A program made the position numbers and the translations under genes. A stretch of DNA of 33,298 nt from Myxococcaceae bacterium (lineage in GTDB: Bacteria; Myxococcota; Myxococcia; Myxococcales; Myxococcaceae): the NCBI GenBank assembly GCA_004173515.1, contig SECN01000124.1, positions 1-33,298 of the forward strand, written 5' to 3'. Under the pieces are notes generated by a model. The model saw only the letters and a list, made by a program, of their open reading frames with translations, made no database searches and was not told the origin of the DNA. Shown in pieces: positions 18,257 to 26,277 of the stretch (positions are counted from its first letter, which is position 1; the number at the start of each line of letters is the position of its first letter).

Positions 18257-19689
18257 CTACTTCTCCGCGCGTGCGGGACAGCCCCGCTTCAGCGTGTACT
18301 GGTAGTAGCCGATCTCGTCGATCCAGAACTCGCCCTGGAAGCGCCAGTAGTTCCAGGACTCGCCCGGCATCTTCGGACGGTAGAGCGTCTGGCGCGTCAG
18401 CAGCGTCTTCTGGTCCACGCCCGCGGAGAAGAGATCCTTCTCGTCGAGCGCCGTCTGCACGCGGATGATCTCCGCCTGGTCGGAGAAGGTGCGCAGGTTG
18501 TCCGCGGCCTCCTTGATGCGGTTCTTCGCCAGCGTGCCGCCCACCTGGAGCAACGTGCCGCGGATCTCCTCCAGCGACGCCACGGTCTGCGCCGCCAGCG
18601 GGGTGCCGCGCCAGGGTCCGTCCACGATGGCGCGCTTCTCCGCGTCCACGCGGGTGAGGGTCCGCATCACTTCGCGGATGCGCTCGTTGTTGCGGATCCA
18701 CAGGTACACCGAGCGGGGCAGCCGGCGGTTCTCCGCCACCACCAGGTTGAAGGCCTGCACGGGCGGCAGGTCCTCGCCGGTGAAGGGCTCCAGCTGCTTC
18801 GCCATGGGGCCATAGCGCTCGTCGAACGCCGCGAGCGTCGTCTTCACCTCGTCGTAGAGGCACGAGTAGTAATAGACGGTGGACTTGAGGATCCACGACT
18901 CGGGCTGGAAGGCGCCCTCGAACTGGGGGGCGTGCAGGGCCTGGAGGCTGCCCAGCGCGCCGCCGAAGTCCTCGTTCTGGAAGCGGGCGAAGCCGTTCTC
19001 GAAGAGCGCCTGATCCCAGAAGCGCGCGTAGCGGGGCACGCCCTCGTAGGCCTTCACCGCGTCGGCGTACTCGCCCCGGCGGTAGTGCACGCGGCCCAGG
19101 GCCAGGAGCGCGATCCGCGAGCACCGTGCCCAGCAGGTAGCGCGCCTTCGCGTACACGCGGCTGTCGGAAGGCACGGCCTCCAAGAGAGCGCGCGCCTCG
19201 TCAAGGCGCATGCGGCGCTGGGTGGCGGTGCCGACCAGGTAGTTGATCCGCGCGAGCACCTCCTTGGGCAGCGTGACCCACTGGTCGCGCACCTCGTCGG
19301 AGTAGGCCTGGTTCAGGATGCTGGGGATGAGGTTCTGCTCATCCAGCCGCTGCTGCATGTCCACCAGCCCCTCGATGGCCTTGAGGTACGAGGGGTGCTT
19401 GGGGCCCGCGTTGACGATGGCGGCGTAGGAGATGAAGGCCGCGACGGGCAGGTCCTTCTTCGCGAAGGTCTGCGCCAGGTAGTACTCGGCCTTGCCCTTC
19501 AGGTCCGCGTCCTCCCCTTCCGCGAGCTGCGCGAAGAGGGGGGCGGCGGTGTCGAACTGGCCGGCGTTGAAGGCGGACAGCGCGCGGTTGTAGGCGCCCA
19601 CGTCCTGCTGGGCGAAGGCCGGCGAAGGCCACGGCGGGCACGAACAGGGGCCCGAGGACGACGACGAGGAGTCGGATCAGTCGGGACAT
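18257..19689 (-). pseudogene. nfsC: TPR protein NfsC, two frame lesions
   Basis: Starts at ATG 19689, two bases after the nfsB stop. The signal peptide (MSRLIRLLVVVLGPLFVPAV) is in one frame. The mature N-terminus (QQDVGAYNRALSAFNAGQFDTAAPLF) is in another, because GGCCTTCGCC is repeated in tandem (19611-19620 and 19621-19630); removing one copy restores AVAFAQQDVGAYN. A second break lies at about 19109-19118 after YLLGTVLAD. The C-terminal half (ALLALGRVHYRRGEYADAVKAYEG to KRGCPARAEK) continues in a third frame to 18257. Helical TPR-like repeats and position between the B barrel and the large TPR protein match NfsC/GltC. As written no full-length protein can be made. Confidence 0.78.
19611..19630. 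repeat. 10-bp perfect tandem duplication inside nfsC signal region
   Basis: GGCGAAGGCC occurs twice head to tail. Ten bases is not a multiple of three, so the second copy shifts the nfsC frame just at the end of the signal peptide. Confidence 0.95.
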
Positions 19690-19691
19690 GG

Positions 19692-20948
19692 TTAGAAGAG
19701 CACCGAGAAGCCAGCGTAGAAGCTGACGTTGTTGAGGACGTCCGACGAGGGTTCGGCCACCAGGTCCCGGCCGAGGATGATGTCCTCGCGGTAGTTCTTC
19801 TTCGTCTCCGGGTCCACGCCGTCGAACTTCGCGACCTTGCAGCTGCCGCTCAGGCCCAGGCCGTCGAAGGGCTGGTTCGCGGCCCGGGCGGCCTCCAGCG
19901 CCTCGAAGTCCCCCAGGTTGCAGCCGTCCACCTTGTCCACGCGCGCGGTGTAGATGAGGTCACGCACCTCCAGGCGGATGGCGTAGGACTCGCCGAACTG
20001 CACGCGGAAGCCGCCGCCCACCTCGCCCAGGAACTTGTTGCCGGTGTCGCCGAAGCGCGCGGGCACCTGGTACGTCTGGCCGTCCACCTCGTTGGCCACC
20101 TTGGGGCGGATGAGGTGGCGCGTCTTGCCGATGCCCGCGCCGCCGGACAGCACCAGGCTGAACTGCGCCAGCGAGTTGTTGAAGAAGGCGAACTTGCCGT
20201 AGAGCGGCGTCACCTCCACGCCCGCGTGCGCGCCCCACTGGAGCAAGAGCGAGGAGGCCGCCTGGGCCTGCTCGCGCACCTTGTCGATGAGCTCCAGGTT
20301 GAAGTCGCTCTCGTCGGAGTACCAGTTGTACTGGCCACCCACCTGGAGCGCGAAGTTCTCCTGCAGGTGGTAGACGTAGTGCAGCGCGGTGCCCGCGTGG
20401 TTGGTGAACTTGCCGTTCACCTGGACGACGCCGGGGTACAGCACCAGCTCGTGCTTGCCCTCGTCCGCGAAGCGCTTCTTCTGGACGATGTGAACGTTCA
20501 CGTTCGGGTTGTAGAGCGGCGCGCCGTTCACCAGCCGCTGCTGCTGCGCGTCCGTGGTGCGCGGAGCCTCACCGGAGGACTCCTGCGACTCCAGCACCGG
20601 GGCATCCGCCGCCGGCGCGATGCCGGACGTGGGGCCCGTGGAGGCTGGAGCCGAAGCGGGGGCTGCCGTGTCGTCCTCATCGTCGGATGACGTGCCGGGG
20701 CCCGGGCGGGACGCGGGAGGCGCGGCCGGGGTCTCCGGGGCCGCCTGGGGCACCGCGGGCGCGTCGCGCTGGGTGCGTGAGCGCTCGGGCGGCTCGCCGG
20801 GAGCGGTGGAGGAAGGAGCGGTCGTTTCCGGGCCCACGGAGGCCGGAGCCCCGGGGGTGGCCGGCGGCTGCGCCGGGGCGGCACCCTGCGCGAACGCGAG
20901 GGCGGGCACCGCGGCGACGAGGAGCGCGATGGAACGGAAGGGTCGCAT
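19692..20948 (-). CDS. nfsB: Outer membrane beta-barrel protein NfsB
   Basis: 418 residues with signal peptide MRPFRSIALLVAAVPALAFA. Residues ~22-130 are a Pro/Ala/Thr/Ser-rich, presumably disordered periplasmic linker. Residues ~145-418 alternate like a beta-barrel (NVNVHIVQKKRF, HELVLYPGVVQVNGKFTNH, ALHYVYHLQENFALQVGGQYNWY, SLLLQWGAHAGVEVTPLYGKFAFF, IRLEVRDLIYTAR) and end VSFYAGFSVLF with a terminal Phe for outer-membrane insertion. This matches GltB/NfsB, the linker-bearing barrel that partners GltA/NfsA. It starts eight bases downstream of nfsA and ends two bases before nfsC. The frame is intact. Confidence 0.8.
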   Translation of the reverse strand: MRPFRSIALLVAAVPALAFAQGAAPAQPPATPGAPASVGPETTAPSSTAPGEPPERSRTQRDAPAVPQAAPETPAAPPASRPGPGTSSDDEDDTAAPASAPASTGPTSGIAPAADAPVLESQESSGEAPRTTDAQQQRLVNGAPLYNPNVNVHIVQKKRFADEGKHELVLYPGVVQVNGKFTNHAGTALHYVYHLQENFALQVGGQYNWYSDESDFNLELIDKVREQAQAASSLLLQWGAHAGVEVTPLYGKFAFFNNSLAQFSLVLSGGAGIGKTRHLIRPKVANEVDGQTYQVPARFGDTGNKFLGEVGGGFRVQFGESYAIRLEVRDLIYTARVDKVDGCNLGDFEALEAARAANQPFDGLGLSGSCKVAKFDGVDPETKKNYREDIILGRDLVAEPSSDVLNNVSFYAGFSVLF

Positions 20949-20956
20949 AGGAAGGG

Positions 20957-21654
20957 TCAGAACGAGTAGGTGTAGCCAAGGTCGAACTGCACCAGGTGCG
21001 TGAGGCCCGGGCTGCCGGCGGGCTCGCCGGTGGGATTGCCGGCCTCCCAGTCGTCGCGCAGCAGGTTCACGCGGTAGCTGTCCTTGAAGATCCAGTCGCG
21101 CAGCTCCAGCCGGATGCCGTGCAGACGCCCGCGGCCCGGTCCACCACCTGGGTGCACTGGATGACCGACTCGCGCTTCAAGTTGCCCAGCCCGCCGCCCA
21201 CCCAGAGGTAGGTCTGGAAGTGCACCGGGATGTCCGCGACGAGCGAAATCTTTCCGTAGATGGGGGCCCACCGCGCGCCGATGACGCCGTGCAGGTTCAT
21301 CCGCCAGAGGTCCTCCAGCTCGTCCGTGACGCGCTTGTCCTCGCGGTCCAGGAAGGATTCGGAGATGGAGCGCGCCAGGCCCGTGTGGCGGCTGGCCGCG
21401 AGCCCCGCCCGCGCTTCCACCGCGAACGTGTCGAAGAGGTTGTAGGCGAGGCCGACGTCGAAGAAGTAGTGCGCCGTCAGGTACGTCTGCACCGGCAGAC
21501 CCACGGACAGGGACAGCTCTGGATGGCCCGCTGGCTTGTAGAGCCGGTTGCGGACGACCGCGGAGTCCAGGACGCCGTCTTCCTGTGCGGCGGCGCCGAG
21601 CGCCGTCAGCGAGATGCACAGCGCTGCGAAGACGCGAAGCGTGCGTGCGTTCAT
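20957..21654 (-). pseudogene. nfsA: Outer membrane beta-barrel protein NfsA, frameshifted
   Basis: First gene of the locus. ATG at 21654 has AGGAG just upstream. A signal peptide (MNARTLRVFAALCISLTALG) precedes barrel strands (RLYKPAGHPELSLSVGLPVQ, THYFFDV-like AHYFFDVGLAYNLFDT, GKISLVADIPVHFQTYLWVGGG). After RESVIQCTQVVDRAAG the frame changes at about 21120-21128, and the last strands (HGIRLELRDWIFKDSYRVNL, THLVQFDLGYTYSF) follow in another frame to 20957. The 3' part carries the terminal aromatic of an outer-membrane protein, so both halves belong to one gene. The pieces add up to about 230 residues. Whether codons are missing as well as shifted cannot be settled here, but a lost strand pair is likely. 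It resembles GltA/NfsA by order and type. Confidence 0.78.
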
Positions 21655-21968
21655 ATCTCCTGCCCGGCCCGGGGGTGGGCCGTTGGGTAGGCCAGCAGCC
21701 CTGCGTCCGTCTGCTTCGACGGCGAGGCTCCGGCGTGGGACAGCCATGTGAGCACGGCGCCCCTTCACCGCAAGCGGAACCCAACGACGGTCGGTAAAGT
21801 TTTCGCCCTTTGCCCCCAGGGCGACCAGCACTCAACGTTTCGACGCACGCCCCGCGAGTCGAAGGCGCGGAAACGACGAACGCCCCGCCCGGAACCCGAA
21901 GGTGCCGGAAGCGGGGCGTCGAAGGAGGCGCGCGATGCTGAGCGCGCCCGTGAGTCAGCCGCGGAGGA
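21655..21968. other. Intergenic region upstream of nfsA and downstream of rplC
   Basis: 314 bp without a gene on either strand. The half nearest rplC holds its terminator hairpin (21880-21919). The half nearest nfsA must contain the nfs promoter. I find no convincing -35/-10 or sigma-54 element there, consistent with an activator-dependent or alternative-sigma promoter. Confidence 0.6.
21880..21919 (-). terminator. Probable terminator of rplC
   Basis: ACGCCCCGC (21880-21888) pairs with GCGGGGCGT (21911-21919), and the interior folds again (CCGG-a-ACC, loop CGAA, GGT-g-CCGG), giving one long stem. On the minus strand TTCGTCGTTT follows. It lies 50 bp after the rplC stop. Confidence 0.65.
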
Positions 21969-22637
21969 CTACCGCGCGGCCTTGTGCGCGGCGCGCATCG
22001 CCACCTTGATGCTGGGGCGCACGATCACGATGCTGTCGTTGTGGCCGGAGACCGCGCCCTTGACGAGCACGAGGCCCTTCTCCACGTCCACGTCCACCAC
22101 CGTCAGGTTCTGGGTGGTGTTGCGCTCGACGCCGTAGTGACCCGGCATCTTCTTGTTCGGGTAGGTACGGCCGGGCGTCTTACGCTGACCGATGGCGCCC
22201 GGGTGACGCTGGTACTCGTGCGTACCGTGCGTCTTCGTCTGCGAACCCTTGAAGCTCCAGCGGCGCATGACGCCGGAGAAGCCACGGCCCTTGGTCACGC
22301 CCGTGACGTCCACGAGCTCGCCCTTGGTGAACATGTCGGCCTTGACGGCCTCGCCCACGTTGAACGCGGCGGCCTCTTCGGCCGTCACGCGGAACTCACG
22401 CAGGTGCCGGCGCGGCGTCGCGCTGGCCTTCTTGAAGAAGCCGAGCTGCGGCTTGTTCAGGAGCTTCTCGCGGATCTCGCCGAAGCCCACGGTCACCGCG
22501 GAGTACTGATCCTTCTCCGGGGTGCGCTTGCCGACAACCAGACAGGTGTTGACGTCGATGACCGTCACCGGAACGAGGTTGCCCTCGTCGTTGAACACCT
22601 GGGTCATGCCGATCTTCTTGCCAATCAGACCCTTCAC
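21969..22637 (-). CDS. rplC: 50S ribosomal protein L3
   Basis: 222 residues, standard L3 length. The start is GTG at 22637 (MKGLIGKKIGMTQVF) with AGGA just upstream; longer readings start inside the promoter region. Diagnostic segments are all present: GLIGKKIGMTQVFN, VTGVTKGRGFSGVMRRW, GTHEYQRHPGAIGQRKTPGR and KKMPGHYGVERNTTQNLTVVDVD. At the site equivalent to E. coli Gln150, the PrmB-methylated residue, there is His (PGHYG). L3 binds 23S rRNA near the peptidyl-transferase centre early in 50S assembly. It normally lies in the S10 operon between rpsJ and rplD, but here it stands alone with its own promoter and terminator. It could be a second copy or a relocated sole copy. Confidence 0.96.
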   Translation of the reverse strand: MKGLIGKKIGMTQVFNDEGNLVPVTVIDVNTCLVVGKRTPEKDQYSAVTVGFGEIREKLLNKPQLGFFKKASATPRRHLREFRVTAEEAAAFNVGEAVKADMFTKGELVDVTGVTKGRGFSGVMRRWSFKGSQTKTHGTHEYQRHPGAIGQRKTPGRTYPNKKMPGHYGVERNTTQNLTVVDVDVEKGLVLVKGAVSGHNDSIVIVRPSIKVAMRAAHKAAR

Positions 22638-22665
22638 GTCGTCCTCACAGCGAGCGCCCGTGGCG

Positions 22666-22693
22666 CAGATAGCAAACACACTCCCCACGTCAA
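22666..22693 (-). promoter_or_regulatory. Probable sigma-70-type promoter of rplC
   Basis: On the minus strand TTGACG (22688-22693) and TATCTG (22666-22671) are 16 bp apart, with a TGC extended -10. The start point near 22659 gives a leader of about 20 nt before the GTG at 22637. Confidence 0.6.
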
Positions 22694-22716
22694 GCACCAA
22701 GGGCGTGTGCATCCCC

Positions 22717-23499
22717 CTACTGCGCGCGATCCAGCCGGGGGTAGAAGGAGGCGAGCTGTGCCTCCCCGATACGCTGGGCATACACCTCTTCGCCCAGCAG
22801 GAACAACGCCTGATCCAGATAATCTTCCGCGCCCTTCGTCTCCTCCTCCTTGGCGGCGATGGCCTGATCCAGCTCCGCCATCCGCTCGTCATGGGCGCGC
22901 TTCTGGTCCGCGGCGGCGTCCTCCAGTTCGATCAGGCGCTTGTGGGCCAGGATGCCGGCCGCGCCGGGCTGACCGGGCGTGGGCGTCAGGGCGGTGGCCA
23001 GCTGTGACTCCCAGTCCTCCACCTCGCGGGCCAGGCGCATCTGCGCGATGCGGTTCTTCTTGAGGTTCTGCCGGGCGGCGTCCAGCTTCACGGGGTCCTG
23101 GGTGTCCATCTCCAGGTCCGCGAGCTTCGACTCGAGCTTCTTCAGGCCGGCGACGGCGTAGCGCAGGTCGGCGCGGCGGGTGTCCAGCGTCTTGCGCAGG
23201 CCCTTGACCTTGCCCTCCACCGCGTCCACGGCCCGCTTGAAGCGGGTGGTGATGACCTTCTGCTCCGCGCACTCGTCCTCGTACTGAGCGAGGTAATCCT
23301 GGTACGCGACATCCTCGTCGTTCATCTCCGCTTCCAGCACCGCCAGCTCCTCGCGGCGCGCCTCCAGCACCTCTTCGGCGCGGTAGACGCGTTCCATGGA
23401 GCGGGGGCAGTTCGGCTTGCCCGGGAGGATGTCCCGGGCCAGGTCGCCGAGCTGGAAGATGAGATCGTTGTAAGTCTCCTTCGCCATGGGCGGATTCAT
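22717..23499 (-). CDS. Coiled-coil protein of unknown function
   Basis: 260 residues from ATG at 23499, or 256 from ATG at 23487 (MAKETYNDLIF), with no clear Shine-Dalgarno for either. There is no signal peptide. The N-terminus has a compact motif FQLGDLARDILPGKPNCPRSM, and the rest (~30-230) is almost all Glu/Lys/Arg/Ala-rich heptad sequence typical of a long antiparallel coiled coil (RAEEVLEARREELAVLEAE, RKTLDTRRADLRYAVAGLKKL, RMAELDQAIAAKEEETKGAE). I know no function for it. It ends 80 bp upstream of rplC, beyond that gene's promoter, so the two are transcribed separately at least in part. Confidence 0.72.
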   Translation of the reverse strand: MNPPMAKETYNDLIFQLGDLARDILPGKPNCPRSMERVYRAEEVLEARREELAVLEAEMNDEDVAYQDYLAQYEDECAEQKVITTRFKRAVDAVEGKVKGLRKTLDTRRADLRYAVAGLKKLESKLADLEMDTQDPVKLDAARQNLKKNRIAQMRLAREVEDWESQLATALTPTPGQPGAAGILAHKRLIELEDAAADQKRAHDERMAELDQAIAAKEEETKGAEDYLDQALFLLGEEVYAQRIGEAQLASFYPRLDRAQ

Positions 23500-23570
23500 A
23501 CGCCCAAGACGCCGGGACTGTCACCGGCCGAGCACGCCCCGCGGGGTGCCCGGCCTCTCTTCGCGCCGCG

Positions 23571-24041
23571 TCAGGAGTCCGCGGGCGCCGCCACGGCCTG
23601 GGATTCCCGCCGCACCGCCGCCATGGCCCCTTCCGCCAGGGCGAGCAGCTCCCGGGCGCGATCCTGTTCCTCGGTGCGGTTGAGTTCGCACACCCAGGCG
23701 GACGACAGGTCCGCGTGCTGGCGGGCCATCTCCGCCGTCGTCTCATAGCGCGCGGCCGACGCCCGGGCGAAGGCCCCTTCCCGGCGCAGCTCCAGCACCG
23801 TGTCCGGATCCAGGTCGATCTCCTCCGGGGGCACCGGCAGCGGCCCCCGTCCCAGCGCCGCCAGACGGGCCAGCAGCCGGGACGCATGCGCCCGACAGAA
23901 GGCGGCCAGCACCATCAGCCGCGCCCTCACGCGAGCATCGTTCATGCGTTCCGCCAGCCCCGTCATGCGGCGGGCCGACACCACTTCCGCCTCCCAAGCG
24001 GCGGCCAGTGCAGCGGCCAACCGGGTATGCCTCGCGCCCAT
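23571..24041 (-). CDS. Hypothetical helical protein
   Basis: 156 residues with a strong GGAGGG upstream of ATG 24041. It is all-helical in character. The first two helices (ALAAAWEAEVVSARRMTGLAERM and RLMVLAAFCRAHASRLLARLAAL) carry Glu and His spaced as in ferritin-like bundles, but the second pair of helices does not clearly repeat the motif, so a ferritin-like fold is only a possibility. No signal peptide. It starts 55 bp after the HupE/UreJ-like gene on the same strand. A GC-rich hairpin at 23527-23554 beyond its stop may end the transcript. Confidence 0.62.
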   Translation of the reverse strand: MGARHTRLAAALAAAWEAEVVSARRMTGLAERMNDARVRARLMVLAAFCRAHASRLLARLAALGRGPLPVPPEEIDLDPDTVLELRREGAFARASAARYETTAEMARQHADLSSAWVCELNRTEEQDRARELLALAEGAMAAVRRESQAVAAPADS

Positions 24042-24096
24042 CAGCGTCCCTCCCCCACCCTCATCAACCCCAAGCTAGGAACGCACGCCGATGAAT

Positions 24097-25167
24097 TCAA
24101 CCGGCCCCACGAGCAACCATCCAGTACAACCCGATCCCCGCGAGGCCGATGGACGACACGCGCATCACCCTCGAGTGCAGACGGGGCCTGCGCTGAACGA
24201 TTCGCAGCACGGGCACCAGGAAGGCCATCACCACCGCCTGCCCCACCTCCACGCCCAGGTTGAAGCCCAGGAGCCCCGGCACCATCGCCTCCTCCAGCCC
24301 GTAGCCACGCAGCCCGCTCGCGAACCCCAGGCCGTGCACCAGGCCGAACAGGAAGGTGAGCCCCGCGCGGTGCCCGTGGCGCTTCAGCACCAGGTTCTCC
24401 AGCGCCATGTAGAGGATGGACGCGGCGATGGCGGCCTCCGCCCACCGCGTGCCGCGCGCGCCCAGCGTCACCAGGCCGAGCGCCGTCAGCCCCAGCGTCA
24501 ACGAGTGCGCCAGCGTGAAGGACGTCACCAGCGCCAGCATCCGCCGGAACGAGCCGCCCACCAGCAGCACCGCGACCAGGAACAACAGATGATCCGCGCC
24601 CTCCAGGATGTGCCGCACGCCCAGGCCCACCCAGCCGGCGAAGCCTTCCACCGCCCCGGCCGGGCCCTCCAGCGACAAGGAGGGGTGGGCCTGATCCGCG
24701 AAGTCCGCGCCCGCCGGAGCGCCGCCCTCCGCCGGCCCCGCGCGGATCACCCGGTAGCCCGCGGGCAGCGCGTCCAGCACACCGAAGGTCTGGTGGAGCG
24801 CCCCCGGAGGACAGCGGAAGTCCGCGCGCAACAGCACGCCCCGCCCCGCGTCCCAGGCGCCGCCTGAGGATTGGAGGATGCACGGCGCCCCGTCCGCGAA
24901 CAGGGGCGCGCGGATCCAGACGCGCGCATCCAACCGCGCGCGCTGGGATTCGAACAGGGAGGGATCGCCATCGCGCGCGGTGAGCTCGGGCACGAGCAGG
25001 CGCAGCGTGTCCGGGGTCAGCGTGAGCGTCTCGCGCACGAGCGCCGGGGACGCACCGTCGCGGACGGCCCGCACGGAGATCAGATCCGCCTCGTGGGCGT
25101 GGGCGGCGCCGGCCCCCAGCAGGGCCAGGGCCATCAGCGCCGCCCGGACGGCAGGGCCGGGCTTCAT
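24097..25167 (-). CDS. HupE/UreJ-family membrane protein with N-terminal periplasmic domain
   Basis: 356 residues from ATG 25167. A signal peptide (MKPGPAVRAALMALALLGAG) ends at AHAHEAD, placing a His-rich N-terminus outside the membrane. Residues ~25-170 form a soluble extracytoplasmic domain. The C-terminal half has six or so transmembrane helices with HupE/UreJ motifs: GVRHILEGADHLLFLVAVLL, SFTLAHSLTLGL and FGLVHGLGFASGL; the buried His/Asp/Glu suggest metal transport. HupE and UreJ proteins move nickel or cobalt for hydrogenase or urease, but no such genes are visible here, so the metal is unknown. It sits 92 bp after the zinc-ribbon gene in a run of minus-strand genes. Confidence 0.82.
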   Translation of the reverse strand: MKPGPAVRAALMALALLGAGAAHAHEADLISVRAVRDGASPALVRETLTLTPDTLRLLVPELTARDGDPSLFESQRARLDARVWIRAPLFADGAPCILQSSGGAWDAGRGVLLRADFRCPPGALHQTFGVLDALPAGYRVIRAGPAEGGAPAGADFADQAHPSLSLEGPAGAVEGFAGWVGLGVRHILEGADHLLFLVAVLLVGGSFRRMLALVTSFTLAHSLTLGLTALGLVTLGARGTRWAEAAIAASILYMALENLVLKRHGHRAGLTFLFGLVHGLGFASGLRGYGLEEAMVPGLLGFNLGVEVGQAVVMAFLVPVLRIVQRRPRLHSRVMRVSSIGLAGIGLYWMVARGAG

Positions 25168-25259
25168 CGCGACCGCGAGCCTGCCCTCCGCGCGCCCCGG
25201 CCGTCCACTGCCGGGTGTCCACGCGGGGGCGAAGCTCCGCGAGCGAGCGACCCCGGCTG

Positions 25260-25829
25260 CTACTCCGGCACGAATTCCAGGTTCACCTGCCGGCGTCCGC
25301 TCAGCCCGCCGTGGTGCGCGCCGCAGCGAGGACAGACGAGGGGCGCGTCCCAGTCCCACGACGCCTGCACCTCTTCGCCGCAGCAGAGCATGGGCAGCGT
25401 GCGCAGCACCTCTTCATCCGGCGGCAGCGGCCGGGGCAGCGGCTCCGGCGCCACCGACACGAAGGTGGGGTGCGGGTTCTGCGACAGCGTGCGCTGCACG
25501 TACGCCAGCTGTTCGTAGCGCACGTGGTTCGCCCACGAACGCGCCATCTGCTCCACGTGCGCGGACTGCTCCGGCGTGAGCCACGCGTCCGGCAGCGCGC
25601 GGTGACCGCAGTACAGACAGTGAAACGCGGGCAGCTCCTCCGCCGTGTACGCCTCGTGGACGTTCTCGAAGGGGAAGTAGCCGGCCAGCAGCCGCTGCAA
25701 CATCCCCGGATCATGCCGGTTCGGCCGCGTCTTGAAGTTGCGCTGGCAGCGGGGACATTCGCGCCGGACGAAGCCCGCCTTGTCGCGTGGCAGCTCCAGC
25801 CACGCCATGTCCAGCTCCGGCACGTTCAC
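25260..25829 (-). CDS. Zinc-ribbon protein of unknown function
   Basis: 189 residues from GTG 25829, whose bases overlap the stop of the tiny membrane protein gene (GTGA), so translation is coupled. Four Cys-rich knuckles are evident: CPRCQ near residue 21, CLYCGH near 66, LCCGE and CPRCGAHHGG near the C-terminus, which make two zinc-ribbon-like sites. Between them lies a helical region (AHVEQMARSWANHVRYEQLAYVQ). I recognise no specific family. It could be a nucleic-acid-binding or metal-sensing protein; both are inference from the ribbons alone. Confidence 0.68.
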   Translation of the reverse strand: MNVPELDMAWLELPRDKAGFVRRECPRCQRNFKTRPNRHDPGMLQRLLAGYFPFENVHEAYTAEELPAFHCLYCGHRALPDAWLTPEQSAHVEQMARSWANHVRYEQLAYVQRTLSQNPHPTFVSVAPEPLPRPLPPDEEVLRTLPMLCCGEEVQASWDWDAPLVCPRCGAHHGGLSGRRQVNLEFVPE

Positions 25830-25984
25830 GCCAGCCCCCGCCGGCGACCCAGCGAAGCGACGGCCAGCACGAACGCGATGACGGAGAACACCAGGAGGAG
25901 GTGCACCCACTGCCCCTCCGTCGAACCGGTGATCAGCCCCATCACCCACAACACCATCAGAATGATGCCCATGGTCCAGAACAC
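25826..25984 (-). CDS. Small two-helix membrane protein, lmo0937-like
   Basis: 52 residues from GTG 25984, with GGAGG six bases upstream. Two hydrophobic helices (FWTMGIILMVLWVMGLITG and WVHLLLVFSVIAFVLAVASL) end in a basic tail GRRRGLA. The pattern WT...ILMVLW.MG... H.LLV is that of the lmo0937 family of tiny stress-associated membrane proteins of unknown role. It overlaps the zinc-ribbon gene by four bases. Confidence 0.72.
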   Translation of the reverse strand: MFWTMGIILMVLWVMGLITGSTEGQWVHLLLVFSVIAFVLAVASLGRRRGLA

Positions 25985-26133
25985 GCCACGCCTCCCGCCC
26001 GCACAGGGCCCACGATTAGGACGAGGCGCAAGCTAGGAACGCGGCCCCCCCGCGGCAACAGGGGGGAGGTTTCTGCAGCCTCAGGTTGGGAAACAAACTT
26101 CCCTCCCCGGGCATTTTTTCAGACCGGCCAGGG

Positions 26134-26156
26134 GCGTCCGGGACCGCTCCGGACGC
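26134..26156. promoter_or_regulatory. Inverted repeat upstream of the sigma-54 promoter
   Basis: GCGTCCGG (26134-26141) and CCGGACGC (26149-26156) are perfect 8-bp arms 7 bp apart. The centre lies about 83 bp before the predicted start point, the normal place for an enhancer-binding protein site. It could also be a hairpin, but no T-tract follows. Confidence 0.5.
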
Positions 26157-26201
26157 GCTCTATAAGGATCCTACAAGGAGGCATACACACGCATCGTACG
26201 C

Positions 26202-26217
26202 TGGCACGTTGTCTGCT
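26202..26217 (+). promoter_or_regulatory. Sigma-54 (RpoN) promoter of the lytic transglycosylase gene
   Basis: TGGCACG-N4-CTGCT matches the -24/-12 consensus TGGCACG-N4-TTGCW except for one base, with exact GG-to-GC spacing. The predicted start is near 26228, 50 nt before the ATG. Confidence 0.7.
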
Positions 26218-26277
26218 TAGTCGCTGGGTGTGGGCGAGTCAGCGGGCGCGTGCGGTCGGGCGCCAGGGGAGGGCGAG

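Noticed and set aside
15122..19246. A 1374-codon open frame on the plus strand opposite nfsC and nfsD
   Set aside because: It is antisense shadow of GC3-rich coding DNA: composition is Leu/Val/Arg/His-rich without domains, and it crosses two real genes and their gap.
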